This document shows positions 48,583 to 56,804 of a stretch of 64,000 nucleotides of DNA, piece after piece; position 1 is the first letter of the stretch; each line of letters begins with the position of its first letter. The stretch spans positions 1 through 64,000 of the forward strand of contig JAFUOR010000008.1 of NCBI GenBank assembly GCA_017481825.1, in the 5' to 3' direction. Origin of the DNA: Clostridia bacterium. Its GTDB lineage: Bacteria; Bacillota; Clostridia; Christensenellales; Aristaeellaceae. The notes below the pieces were generated by a model that was not told the DNA's origin, made no database searches, and saw only the letters and a program-made list of their open reading frames with translations. A program made the translations under genes and the position numbers.

Positions 48583-49989
48583 ATGGCAACCATCAAGCTC
48601 GGTTTCGCTCCCACCAGAAGAAGTATTTTCAGCGCTCCCGCTGCCATTGAGTATGCCGGCTATACCCGTGACAAGCTCAATGAGCTGAAGGTGGAGTTTG
48701 TCGACATCGACGACATCAACAAGGAAGGCCTGCTCTACGACGACAACGACCTGCCGGCCATCATCGCCAAGTTCAAGGCCGCGGGCGTGGACGGTCTGTT
48801 CCTGCCCCACTGCAACTTCGGCACCGAATATGTCTGTGCCCGTCTGGCCAAGGCGCTGAACGTGCCCGTGCTGCTCTGGGGCCCCCGTGACGAGCGCCCC
48901 GACAAGAACGGCATCCGCCTGCGCGACAGCCAGTGCGGCCTCTTCGCCACCGGCAAGGTGCTGCGCCGTTTCGGCGTGCCCTTCACCTACCTGACCAACT
49001 GCAACCTGGATGATCCGGAATTCGCCAACGGCGTGCGCAACTTCCAGGCCATCTGCAATGTGGTGAAGGTCTTCCGCCGTACCCGCATCCTGCAGATCGG
49101 CCCCCGCCCCTTTGACTTCTGGTCCACCATGTGCAACGAGGGCGAGCTGCTGGAGAAGTTCAATATCCAGCTATCTCCCGTGCCGCTGCCCGAGCTGTAC
49201 GCGGAGATGAAGAAGCAGCGCGCGGACAAGGAAGCCATCGCCGCAGTGATGGACTACTGCCACGAGCGGATGACCTGCAACATCAGCGATGATTTCCTGG
49301 AGAGCGTCGCCGCCCTGAAGCTGGCCATGCAGAGCCTGGCGAAGAAGTACGGCTGCAACGCCATCGCCCTGCAGTGCTGGAACGCCCTGCAGGATGAGAT
49401 CGGCATCATGCCCTGCGCCGCCAACTCCCTGCTGAATGAGGAAGGCATCCCCGTGGTGTGTGAAACCGATATCCACGGTGCGATCACCGCCCTGATGGCG
49501 GAGGCTGCCGGCATGGACGAAGCCCGCACCTTCTTTGCCGACTGGACTGTCCGTCACCCTGACAATGAGAACGGCGAGCTGCTCCAGCACTGCGGTCCCT
49601 GGCCCATCTCCGTGGCCCGCGAGAAGCCCACCATCTGCGTGCCGGTGGCCTTCCCCCAGAACGGCGCTGTGTCTGCTGAGGCCAAGCACGGAGAAATGAC
49701 CCTGTGCCGCTTTGACGGCGACAACGGCGAATATTCCCTGCTGCTGGGCCATGCTAAGGGCATCGACGGCCCCTGGACCAAGGGCACCTACGTCTGGGTC
49801 GAGGTGGAGGACTGGAAACGCCTGGAGAACAAGATCGTCACCGGCCCCTACATCCACCACTGCGTCGGCATCCACAAGGACGTGGTGCCGGTGCTCTATG
49901 AGGCCTGCAAGTACCTGGGCGTGAAGCCTGATCTGTACGATCCCATTGAGGATCAGGTACAGGCAGCCATCTACAACCCGCAGAAGTGA
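48583..49989 (+). CDS. L-fucose/L-arabinose-isomerase superfamily protein (candidate apiose isomerase)
   Basis: A 468-residue cytoplasmic protein of the FucI/AraA-like aldose-ketose isomerase superfamily. Visible blocks are VDGLFLPHCNFGTEY, a metal-site stretch GCNAIALQCWNALQ, and CETDIHGAITALMA before a C-terminal beta domain. It is shorter than true FucI (about 590) and diverged, so its sugar is not fixed by family. It leads a block with split transketolase and an FGGY kinase; an isomerase, kinase and transketolase together suit D-apiose to D-apulose isomerisation, but L-fucose, L-rhamnose or an arabinose isomer are also possible. AAGGAGG precedes the start. Confidence 0.75.
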   Translation: MATIKLGFAPTRRSIFSAPAAIEYAGYTRDKLNELKVEFVDIDDINKEGLLYDDNDLPAIIAKFKAAGVDGLFLPHCNFGTEYVCARLAKALNVPVLLWGPRDERPDKNGIRLRDSQCGLFATGKVLRRFGVPFTYLTNCNLDDPEFANGVRNFQAICNVVKVFRRTRILQIGPRPFDFWSTMCNEGELLEKFNIQLSPVPLPELYAEMKKQRADKEAIAAVMDYCHERMTCNISDDFLESVAALKLAMQSLAKKYGCNAIALQCWNALQDEIGIMPCAANSLLNEEGIPVVCETDIHGAITALMAEAAGMDEARTFFADWTVRHPDNENGELLQHCGPWPISVAREKPTICVPVAFPQNGAVSAEAKHGEMTLCRFDGDNGEYSLLLGHAKGIDGPWTKGTYVWVEVEDWKRLENKIVTGPYIHHCVGIHKDVVPVLYEACKYLGVKPDLYDPIEDQVQAAIYNPQK

Positions 49990-49997
49990 GGTCAGCC

Positions 49998-50828
49998 ATG
50001 GAGAATTTGACTGCGAAAGCCTATCGCCTGCGCCAGCATGTGCTGGATATCATCATGGCGGGCAAGGGGGGCCATATCGGCGGCGATATGAGCGTGATTG
50101 ACATCCTCGTTACGCTCTACTTTGACCAGATGAATATCTCCCCGGAGAACATGAATGATCCTGACCGTGATCTCTTCGTGCTCAGCAAGGGCCATTCGGT
50201 GGAGGCCTATTATGCCGTGCTGGCGGAGAAGGGCTTCTTCCCCTATGAAGAGGTGCTGGAGAAGTTCTCCAAGTTTGCTTCCCCCTACATCGGCCATCCC
50301 AACAACAAGCTGCCGGGCATCGAGATGAATTCCGGCTCCCTGGGGCATGGCCTGCCGGTGTGCATCGGCATGGCGCTGGCCAGCCGCATGGACGGCCGCC
50401 CCACCCGCGTCTATACCGTCATGGGCGACGGCGAGCTGGCGGAGGGCTCCGTCTGGGAGGGCGCAATGGCTGCCGGCCACTACAAGCTGGATAACCTCTG
50501 CGCCGTGGTGGACCGCAACCGGCTGCAGATTTCCGGCTGCACGGAGGACGTGATGGCCCACGATTCCCAGGAGGAACGCTGGGCGAGCTTCGGCTGGCAT
50601 GTCATTTCCGTCAACGGCAACAGCATCCCCGAGCTGCAGGCTGCCTTTGAGGAAGCCAAAGCGACCAAGTGCAAGCCCACCGTCATCATTGCCAATACGG
50701 TCAAGGGCTGCGGCTCTCCGCTGATGGAGAACAAGGCAGCCTGGCACCACAAGGTGCCCACCGCGGAAGAATACGCCGTCATCAAGGCCGATCTGGCCGC
50801 CAGAAGGGAGGATGCACTGCATGAATAA
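49998..50828 (+). CDS. Transketolase-like subunit A (thiamine-diphosphate-binding half)
   Basis: A 276-residue N-terminal transketolase half. The TPP/Mg motif is VMGDGELAEGSVWEGAM through VVDRNRLQISG, and His in SKGHSVEAYY and GSLGHGLPVCIGMA matches substrate-phosphate and TPP contacts. Split AB transketolases act as heterodimers with the next gene's product. Housekeeping transketolase is usually a single chain and elsewhere, so this pair is probably pathway-specific, such as the apulose-4-phosphate transketolase. Start 49998 follows TGAGGT; it overlaps the next gene by eight bases. Confidence 0.88.
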   Translation: MENLTAKAYRLRQHVLDIIMAGKGGHIGGDMSVIDILVTLYFDQMNISPENMNDPDRDLFVLSKGHSVEAYYAVLAEKGFFPYEEVLEKFSKFASPYIGHPNNKLPGIEMNSGSLGHGLPVCIGMALASRMDGRPTRVYTVMGDGELAEGSVWEGAMAAGHYKLDNLCAVVDRNRLQISGCTEDVMAHDSQEERWASFGWHVISVNGNSIPELQAAFEEAKATKCKPTVIIANTVKGCGSPLMENKAAWHHKVPTAEEYAVIKADLAARREDALHE

Positions 50829-51756
50829 GATCCCGAACCGTCAAGCCATCTGTGAGGTGCTGATGGAGAAGGCTGCCTCTGACCGCGATATTGTGGTGTT
50901 GTGCAGTGACTCCCGCGGCAGCGCGTCTCTCGCGCCCTTTGCCCAGGCCTTCCCCCGGCAGTTTGTGGAGACCGGCATCGCCGAGCAGAACCTTGTCAGC
51001 ATCTCTGCCGGCATGGCCAAGTGCGGCAAGAAGGCCTTTGCGGCCTCTCCCGCCTGCTTCCTGTCCACCCGCAGCTATGAGCAGTGCAAGGTGGACTGCG
51101 CTTATTCCAACACCAATGTCAAGCTCATCGGCATTTCCGGCGGCGTGAGCTACGGCGCGCTGGGCATGAGCCATCATTCTGCCCAGGATATCGCCGCCAT
51201 GTCCGCCATTCCCAACATGCGTGTGTACCTGCCCAGCGACCGTCACCAGACCCGCAAGCTGGTGGAGGCGCTGCTGGAGGATCAGAAGCCGGCCTACATC
51301 CGCGTGGGCCGCAACCCTGTGGAGGATATCTACTCCGAGGACGACACCCCCTTTGAGATGGATCATGCCACCGTCCTGCGGGAAGGCACGGATGCGGTCA
51401 TCATCGCCTGCGGCGAGATGGTGCGCCCGGCCAGGCTGGCTGCCGAAAAGCTGGCCCAGGAGGGCATTTCTGCTGCGGTGTTGGATATGTACTGCGTCAA
51501 GCCCCTGGATACGGCTGCGGTCATCAAGGCTGCGGAGAACGCAAAGGTGGTCGTTACCGTGGAGGAGCACGCGCCCTTCGGCGGTCTGGGCGCTGCGGTG
51601 GCGCAGGTCGTCGGCATGCATTGCCCCCGGCGCGTGTGCTGCATGGCGCTGCCGGATGCGCCCGTCATCACCGGCACATCCCAGGAGGTCTTCGATCATT
51701 ATGGCCTCAACGCCGAGGGCATCGCCCGCCAGGTGAAGGATTGCCTTGCAAAGTGA
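50821..51756 (+). CDS. Transketolase-like subunit B (pyrimidine-binding and C-terminal half)
   Basis: A 311-residue C-terminal transketolase half. The catalytic Glu that activates TPP is in ETGIAEQNLVSISAGMA, and the C-terminal domain begins near DAVIIACGEMV. Its eight-base overlap with subunit A, with GGGAGG just before the ATG, indicates coupled translation and a 1:1 complex. Homologous pairs serve in pentose routes and, in described bacterial loci, in converting apulose 4-phosphate plus glyceraldehyde 3-phosphate to xylulose 5-phosphate plus dihydroxyacetone phosphate. The substrate here is inferred, not shown. Confidence 0.88.
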   Translation: MNKIPNRQAICEVLMEKAASDRDIVVLCSDSRGSASLAPFAQAFPRQFVETGIAEQNLVSISAGMAKCGKKAFAASPACFLSTRSYEQCKVDCAYSNTNVKLIGISGGVSYGALGMSHHSAQDIAAMSAIPNMRVYLPSDRHQTRKLVEALLEDQKPAYIRVGRNPVEDIYSEDDTPFEMDHATVLREGTDAVIIACGEMVRPARLAAEKLAQEGISAAVLDMYCVKPLDTAAVIKAAENAKVVVTVEEHAPFGGLGAAVAQVVGMHCPRRVCCMALPDAPVITGTSQEVFDHYGLNAEGIARQVKDCLAK

Positions 51757-51765
51757 GGAAATACC

Positions 51766-53229
51766 ATGGCTGAGTATATTATCGGAATTGACCAGAGCAC
51801 CCAGGGCACCAAGGCCATGCTGTTTGATGCAGCTGGCCGCATGGTGCTGCGGGTGGACAAGGCCCATGCGCAGCTGATCGACGAGCGCGGCTATGTGGAG
51901 CATGACCCGGAGGAGATCTATGCCAACCTGATCGCACTGATCAGGGAGCTGCTGGAGAAATCCGGGGTTTCCCCCAGCGAGCTGCGGGCGGTGGGCATCA
52001 GCAACCAGCGTGAAACGGCGCTGGCCTGGTACCGCAGCGGCAAGCCGGTCTACAATGCCGTCGTCTGGCAGTGCGCCCGGGGCGCGGCGATCTGCGAGCG
52101 GATCGCTGACCGGGCGGAGATGATCCGCGCCCATACGGGCCTGCAGCTTTCCCCCTACTTCTCCGCGGCCAAGCTGGCCTGGATCATGGAGAATGTTCCC
52201 GGGGTGAAGGAGGCTGCCCTTCGCGGCGAGGTGCTCTGCGGCACGGTGGATAGCTACCTGGTGTACCGGCTGACGGGCGGCAGGGAGTTCCGCACGGATT
52301 ATTCCAACGCCTCCCGGACGCAGCTGTTCAATATCTCCAGCCTTTCCTGGGATGAGGATATCCTGTCCCTGTTCGGCATTCCTGCCTGCTGCATGGCGCA
52401 GCTGACGGATTCCGACGGCCTCTTCGGCTATACGGACTTTGAGGGCGTGCTGCCCGAAAAGATACCGATCCACGGCGTGATGGGCGACTCCCACGGCGCG
52501 CTGTTCGGCCAGGGCTGCCTGGAGCGCGGCATGATGAAGTCCACCTACGGCACCGGCTCCTCGATCATGATGAACATCGGCGGGCAGCCGATTTTCTCTG
52601 ATCTGGGCGTCGTGACCTCCCTGGCCTGGAAGACCCGCGGCCAGGTGCAGTATGTGCTGGAGGGCAATATCAACTACACCGGCGCGGTGATCTCCTGGCT
52701 GAAGAACGATATCGGTCTGCTTCAGAGCGCGGGGGAATCCGAAGCGCTGGCCAAGGCGGCCAATCCCCAGGATAAGACCTACCTGGTGCCTGCCTTTTCC
52801 GGGCTGGGCGCACCCTACTGGCGCAGCGATGTATCCGCCGCCTTTGTGGGCATGAACCGCACCACCGGCCGGGCCGAGCTGGTCAAGGCCGGCCTGGAAT
52901 CCATTGCGTATCAGATCACCGATGTGGTGAAGCTGATGCAGCAGGAGGCAGCCATCGACCGCGTGGAGCTGCGCGTTGACGGCGGCCCCACCCGCAACCG
53001 GTGGCTCATGCAGTTCCAGAGCGATATGCTGGACTGCCCTGTGATGGTTCCCGCAACGGAGGAGCTGTCCGGTATGGGCGCCGCCTATGCAGCGGGCCTG
53101 GGCGTGGGGCTCTATACAGACGCGGTGTTCAGCCAGAACTGCTATACCCGCTTTGAGCCGGAGATGGAGGCAGCCCTGCGCACGCAGAAATACGACGGCT
53201 GGAAGGCTGCCGTTCAGACGATCCTGTAA
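51766..53229 (+). CDS. FGGY-family sugar kinase (GlpK/xylulokinase-like)
   Basis: A 487-residue ATP-dependent kinase with two ASKHA domains. Phosphate-1 motif: IIGIDQSTQGTKAMLFD. The linker block GISNQRETALAWY and the adenosine motif STYGTGSSIMMN are present, with DGGPTRNRWLMQFQSD near the C-terminus typical of the glycerol-kinase branch. FGGY members phosphorylate ketoses such as xylulose, ribulose, fuculose and apulose. Position directly after the split transketolase suggests the kinase that makes its ketose-phosphate substrate. GAGGAAA upstream of the ATG. Confidence 0.88.
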   Translation: MAEYIIGIDQSTQGTKAMLFDAAGRMVLRVDKAHAQLIDERGYVEHDPEEIYANLIALIRELLEKSGVSPSELRAVGISNQRETALAWYRSGKPVYNAVVWQCARGAAICERIADRAEMIRAHTGLQLSPYFSAAKLAWIMENVPGVKEAALRGEVLCGTVDSYLVYRLTGGREFRTDYSNASRTQLFNISSLSWDEDILSLFGIPACCMAQLTDSDGLFGYTDFEGVLPEKIPIHGVMGDSHGALFGQGCLERGMMKSTYGTGSSIMMNIGGQPIFSDLGVVTSLAWKTRGQVQYVLEGNINYTGAVISWLKNDIGLLQSAGESEALAKAANPQDKTYLVPAFSGLGAPYWRSDVSAAFVGMNRTTGRAELVKAGLESIAYQITDVVKLMQQEAAIDRVELRVDGGPTRNRWLMQFQSDMLDCPVMVPATEELSGMGAAYAAGLGVGLYTDAVFSQNCYTRFEPEMEAALRTQKYDGWKAAVQTIL

Positions 53230-53244
53230 GCGAGGTGCATGAAG

Positions 53245-54111
53245 ATGTCCTATGTCAGCGCGTCCGCCATGGCGAAGGCCGCAAAGGCCGGACATTATGC
53301 CGTTGGCCAGTTCAATATCAACAACCTTGAATCCATCCGGGTGATCATGGCTGCGGCGGAGGAGGTCCGCGCGCCTGTGATGCTGGGCGTGTCGATGGGC
53401 ATTGCCAGGCAGCTGGGCGGCTACAAAACCATCGCAGACACCGTGCGCAATGTTCTGGAATACGACGGTGTGACCGTGCCGGTCTGCCTGCATGCGGATC
53501 ACAGCACCTATGACGCAGCCCTGGAGGCGCTGCGCTGCGGCTTCAGCTCTGTCATGTTCGACGGCAGCCGTCTGGAAATTGAAGAAAACCTGCGCCTGAC
53601 CCGGCAGCTTGCGGCGCTTTGCCATGCGCAGGGCGTCTCGCTGGAGGTGGAGGTCGGGCCTGTCGCCGGCAAGGAAGACGGCGGCGCTGCGGAGGGCGAG
53701 CTTGCTGACCCTGTCGAATGCGCGGCCATGTCAGCCCTCGGCGTGGATCTGCTGGCGGCCAGCATCGGCAACATGCACGGTGCATATCCGCCGGACTGGA
53801 AGGGCTTGAATTTCCCGCTGCTGCATGCCGTGCGCGAGGCGGCGGGGGAGGTTCCCCTGGTGCTGCACGGCGGCTCCGGCATTCCTGAAGAAAGTATCTG
53901 CCGGGCTATTGAGCTGGGCGTATGCAAGATCAATGTCAACTCCGAGTGCCGGGAAGCCTTCTCGGAGGCAACGCGGCGCTTCTTCCTGGATGGGCTGGAT
54001 CAGAAGGATTCCGCCCACATGCAGCTGATCACCCTCCGGCCCGGCCTGGAGGCAGTGAAGGCGGTCTGCATCGAAAAAATGCGGCTCTTCGGCTGCGCTG
54101 GCAAAGCCTGA
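53245..54111 (+). CDS. Class II bisphosphate aldolase (GatY/KbaY/FbaA family)
   Basis: A 288-residue zinc aldolase. Zinc ligands are in CLHADHS, EVEVGPVAG and VLHGGSGIPEE; the GNMHGAYP block binds phosphate. The family splits fructose- or tagatose-1,6-bisphosphate or related ketose bisphosphates or monophosphates to dihydroxyacetone phosphate plus an aldehyde. Start 53245 is preferred since GAGGTG lies seven bases upstream; ATG 53239 would leave only one base. It follows the FGGY kinase by 15 bases and may process a second phosphorylated sugar of the locus. Confidence 0.88.
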   Translation: MSYVSASAMAKAAKAGHYAVGQFNINNLESIRVIMAAAEEVRAPVMLGVSMGIARQLGGYKTIADTVRNVLEYDGVTVPVCLHADHSTYDAALEALRCGFSSVMFDGSRLEIEENLRLTRQLAALCHAQGVSLEVEVGPVAGKEDGGAAEGELADPVECAAMSALGVDLLAASIGNMHGAYPPDWKGLNFPLLHAVREAAGEVPLVLHGGSGIPEESICRAIELGVCKINVNSECREAFSEATRRFFLDGLDQKDSAHMQLITLRPGLEAVKAVCIEKMRLFGCAGKA

Positions 54112-54168
54112 TACAGCGAAAACATGTCTGCTGGCAGTGTCCGGCGATCTTGAAAGGAGATAATGCAT

Positions 54169-54840
54169 ATGAAAACGGCATTGGTTTATACGAGCACGAC
54201 CCCTGAGCTGATCGAGCTGGTGGAGCGCGAGGTGCGCGCCAATCTGGGCGACGGGGTGGAAATCATCAGTCTGCAGGATCCCAGCATTCTCGCGGAGGTG
54301 CGCCAGGCCGGCTATGTCACCCCCACCGCTGCGGCCCGCCTGATGGGCATGTACACCGCTGCGGTGGCCCAGGGCGCGGATGCGATCATGAACATCTGCT
54401 CCTCCGTGGGCGAGGTGGCGGATGCGTTCCAGAGCGCGGCGGCTTATATCGGCGTGCCGGTGGTGCGCGTGGATGAGGATATGTGCCGCGAGGCTGTCCG
54501 CACGGGCCTGCGCATCGGCGTGCTGGCAACGCTGCCCACTACCCTGGAGCCCACCAAGGGCACCATCCGCCGCGTTGCCCGCGCCATGGGCAAGCATGTG
54601 GAGCTGGTGGATGGCCTGATTGATGCCTTCGGTCTGGATCAGGCGCAGTTCCGTCAGCTGCTGATCGGCGCGGCAAAGAAGATCTGCGATCAGGTGGATG
54701 TGATCGTCCTGGCTCAGGGCTCCATGGCTTATGTGGAAAAGGACATCCAGGCGGCCTGCGGTACGCCCACCCTGTCCAGCCCGCGCTTTGGTGCAATCGC
54801 CCTCAAGAACGCCCTTCAGGAGAAAGGATGCCTCGCATGA
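54169..54840 (+). CDS. Asp/Glu/hydantoin racemase-superfamily protein
   Basis: A 223-residue protein of the two-domain Asp/Glu racemase fold, which uses a cysteine pair for proton transfer. The first active-site region is NICSSVGEVADA, giving a Cys; the second canonical Cys position (usually GCTHxP-like) reads LAQGSMAYVEK and has no Cys. This argues against a standard racemase and for a one-cysteine isomerase, decarboxylase or unknown reaction. AGGAG lies nine bases before ATG 54169. It overlaps the GH127 gene by four bases. It may act on an acidic intermediate with the DUF1537 kinase and BKACE genes that follow. Confidence 0.75.
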   Translation: MKTALVYTSTTPELIELVEREVRANLGDGVEIISLQDPSILAEVRQAGYVTPTAAARLMGMYTAAVAQGADAIMNICSSVGEVADAFQSAAAYIGVPVVRVDEDMCREAVRTGLRIGVLATLPTTLEPTKGTIRRVARAMGKHVELVDGLIDAFGLDQAQFRQLLIGAAKKICDQVDVIVLAQGSMAYVEKDIQAACGTPTLSSPRFGAIALKNALQEKGCLA

Positions 54841-56792
54841 TTACGGATACTTCCCGTTCCCCCTACGCGCGGGTTGCCGGCGTTCCCTTCCGGGACGTTG
54901 CGTGGACCGGCGGATTGTACAAGGAGCGCTTTGACACGGTGGCCGCAGTGACGGTGCCCCACCTCCAGCACATGTTTGAGGAAAAGGACATCAGCCATGT
55001 GGTTGAAAACTTCCGCATCGCAGCGGGCGAGGCGGAGGGCGGCTTTGACGGCACGGTCTTTGGCGACGGCGATTTCTACAAGTGGTTTGAGTCCGCGGTG
55101 TATACGGCCGTCCGCACGGACAACCGGCAGCTGCTGGATCAGCTGGAGGAGTACATTGCGCTCTTCGGCCGCGCCCAGCTGGAGGACGGCTACCTGTCCA
55201 CCAAGCAGATCATCGGCGAGAAGCAGGGCAACGGCGTCCAGCGCCAGGGCGACATCAACGACTTTGAGGTGTATAACATGGGCCACATGTTCACCTCCGC
55301 CTGCCTGTATTACCGCCTGACGGGGAAGGACAGCTTCCTGCAGGTGGCGGAGCGCGCCGCCGGCTATCTGAAGAACCTCTACGAGGAGGCTGCGCGCACG
55401 GGCGAGGTCAAGACCGCTGTGTGCCCCTCCCATTACATGGGCCTGATCGAGCTGTACCGCACGACGGGCAAGAAGGATTATCTTGACCTGGCCCGCCTGT
55501 CCGTGGAGCTGCGCGATTCTGTGCAGAACGGCCTGGACGACAATCAGGACCGCCTGCCGCTGAAGCAGCACAGGAAGATCGTCGGCCATGCGGTGCGCGC
55601 CAACTACCTCTACGCCGGCGTTGCCGACCTCTATATGGAGGCGGGCGATCCCGAATACCGCACCGTGCTGGAGAGCGTCTGGAATCACCTCGTCTCCCAG
55701 AAGATGTACATCACCGGCGGCTGCGGCGCGCTGTACAACGGCGCATCCCCCTACGGTAATTTCTTCGATCATCAGCTGGTGCACCAGGCATATGGCTATG
55801 AGTACCAGCTGCCCAACGTGACGGCCTATAACGAGACCTGCGCCTCTCTGGGCGGCGTGTTCTGGGCATGGCGCATGTTCCTGATGGATCCCAGGGCGGA
55901 GTACATGGACATGCTGGAGCGGATGATGCTCAACGTCAACATGGCCGGCGTGAGCCTGGATGGCCGGAAGTTCTTCTATGAGAACATGCTCCAGCGCGCC
56001 AGGAAGCTGTCCTACGAGCTGGTGTGGGGCCAGACCCGCACGGAGTACATCATGAGCTACTGCTGCCCGCCCAACCTGGCGCGCACCCTGGCCCAGACCT
56101 CCGAGTACGCCTATGCGGCGGACGAAAACGGCGTGTGGACCGGCCTGTACGGCGCCAATGAGGCCCACTTTGAGCTGAAGAACGGCGCATCCTTCGCCCT
56201 CGCCCAGCAGACGGAGTATCCCTTTGACGGGCGCATCACCTTCGCGGTCAGCCAGAGCAACGGCGCGGCATTCAAGCTCCACCTGCGCGTTCCTGCCTGG
56301 GCGCAGCAGGCGACGCTGACCGTGGGCGACGTCCGGCAGGCGCTGATCGCCGGTACCTATGCGGAGATCGACGTCAGCCAGCCCGAGGGCTTCACCTGCG
56401 TGCTGGATCTGCACATGGAGCCCCGCCTGACCGTGGGCCATGGGCTGATCGAGGAGGATCGCAACCAGGCCTGCGTCGAATTCGGCCCGCTGGTCTACTG
56501 CGTGGAGACCCCCGATGCGCCGGATGCGGCCAGCCTGCATGACCTGCTGCTGCCGCTGAATGTGCAGTTCTGCAAGGCGGAGGCAGACCTGGATGGTCAT
56601 GCCATTCCCTCGCTGGAAGCGACGCTGCTGTGCCAGAAGATGGACGAGAATGAGCGCGAGCAGCTCTATCGCTCCTTCCGGGCACCGCAGCTCCAGCCCT
56701 GCAAGGTGCGGCTGATCCCCTATTTCGCCTGGGACAACCGCGGCATGGGCGAGATGCTTGTGTGGCTGCCGCTGGCCTGGCGCAAGCTTTGA
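54837..56792 (+). CDS. GH127 beta-L-arabinofuranosidase-like enzyme
   Basis: A 651-residue DUF1680/GH127 protein. The family uses a zinc-bound cysteine nucleophile; the motif is YCCPPNLAR (Cys409-Cys410), and the Glu partner is Glu333 in YNETCASL. The (alpha/alpha)6 barrel starts near VAWTGGLYKERFD, and C-terminal beta-sandwiches follow. It should release beta-L-arabinofuranose, which occurs in plant extensins and in rhamnogalacturonan II. ATG 54837 overlaps the previous stop; ATG 54828 in frame, five bases after AGGAG, is an alternative. Cytoplasmic. Confidence 0.9.
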   Translation: MITDTSRSPYARVAGVPFRDVAWTGGLYKERFDTVAAVTVPHLQHMFEEKDISHVVENFRIAAGEAEGGFDGTVFGDGDFYKWFESAVYTAVRTDNRQLLDQLEEYIALFGRAQLEDGYLSTKQIIGEKQGNGVQRQGDINDFEVYNMGHMFTSACLYYRLTGKDSFLQVAERAAGYLKNLYEEAARTGEVKTAVCPSHYMGLIELYRTTGKKDYLDLARLSVELRDSVQNGLDDNQDRLPLKQHRKIVGHAVRANYLYAGVADLYMEAGDPEYRTVLESVWNHLVSQKMYITGGCGALYNGASPYGNFFDHQLVHQAYGYEYQLPNVTAYNETCASLGGVFWAWRMFLMDPRAEYMDMLERMMLNVNMAGVSLDGRKFFYENMLQRARKLSYELVWGQTRTEYIMSYCCPPNLARTLAQTSEYAYAADENGVWTGLYGANEAHFELKNGASFALAQQTEYPFDGRITFAVSQSNGAAFKLHLRVPAWAQQATLTVGDVRQALIAGTYAEIDVSQPEGFTCVLDLHMEPRLTVGHGLIEEDRNQACVEFGPLVYCVETPDAPDAASLHDLLLPLNVQFCKAEADLDGHAIPSLEATLLCQKMDENEREQLYRSFRAPQLQPCKVRLIPYFAWDNRGMGEMLVWLPLAWRKL

Positions 56793-56804
56793 TCGGAGGC
56801 CGAC

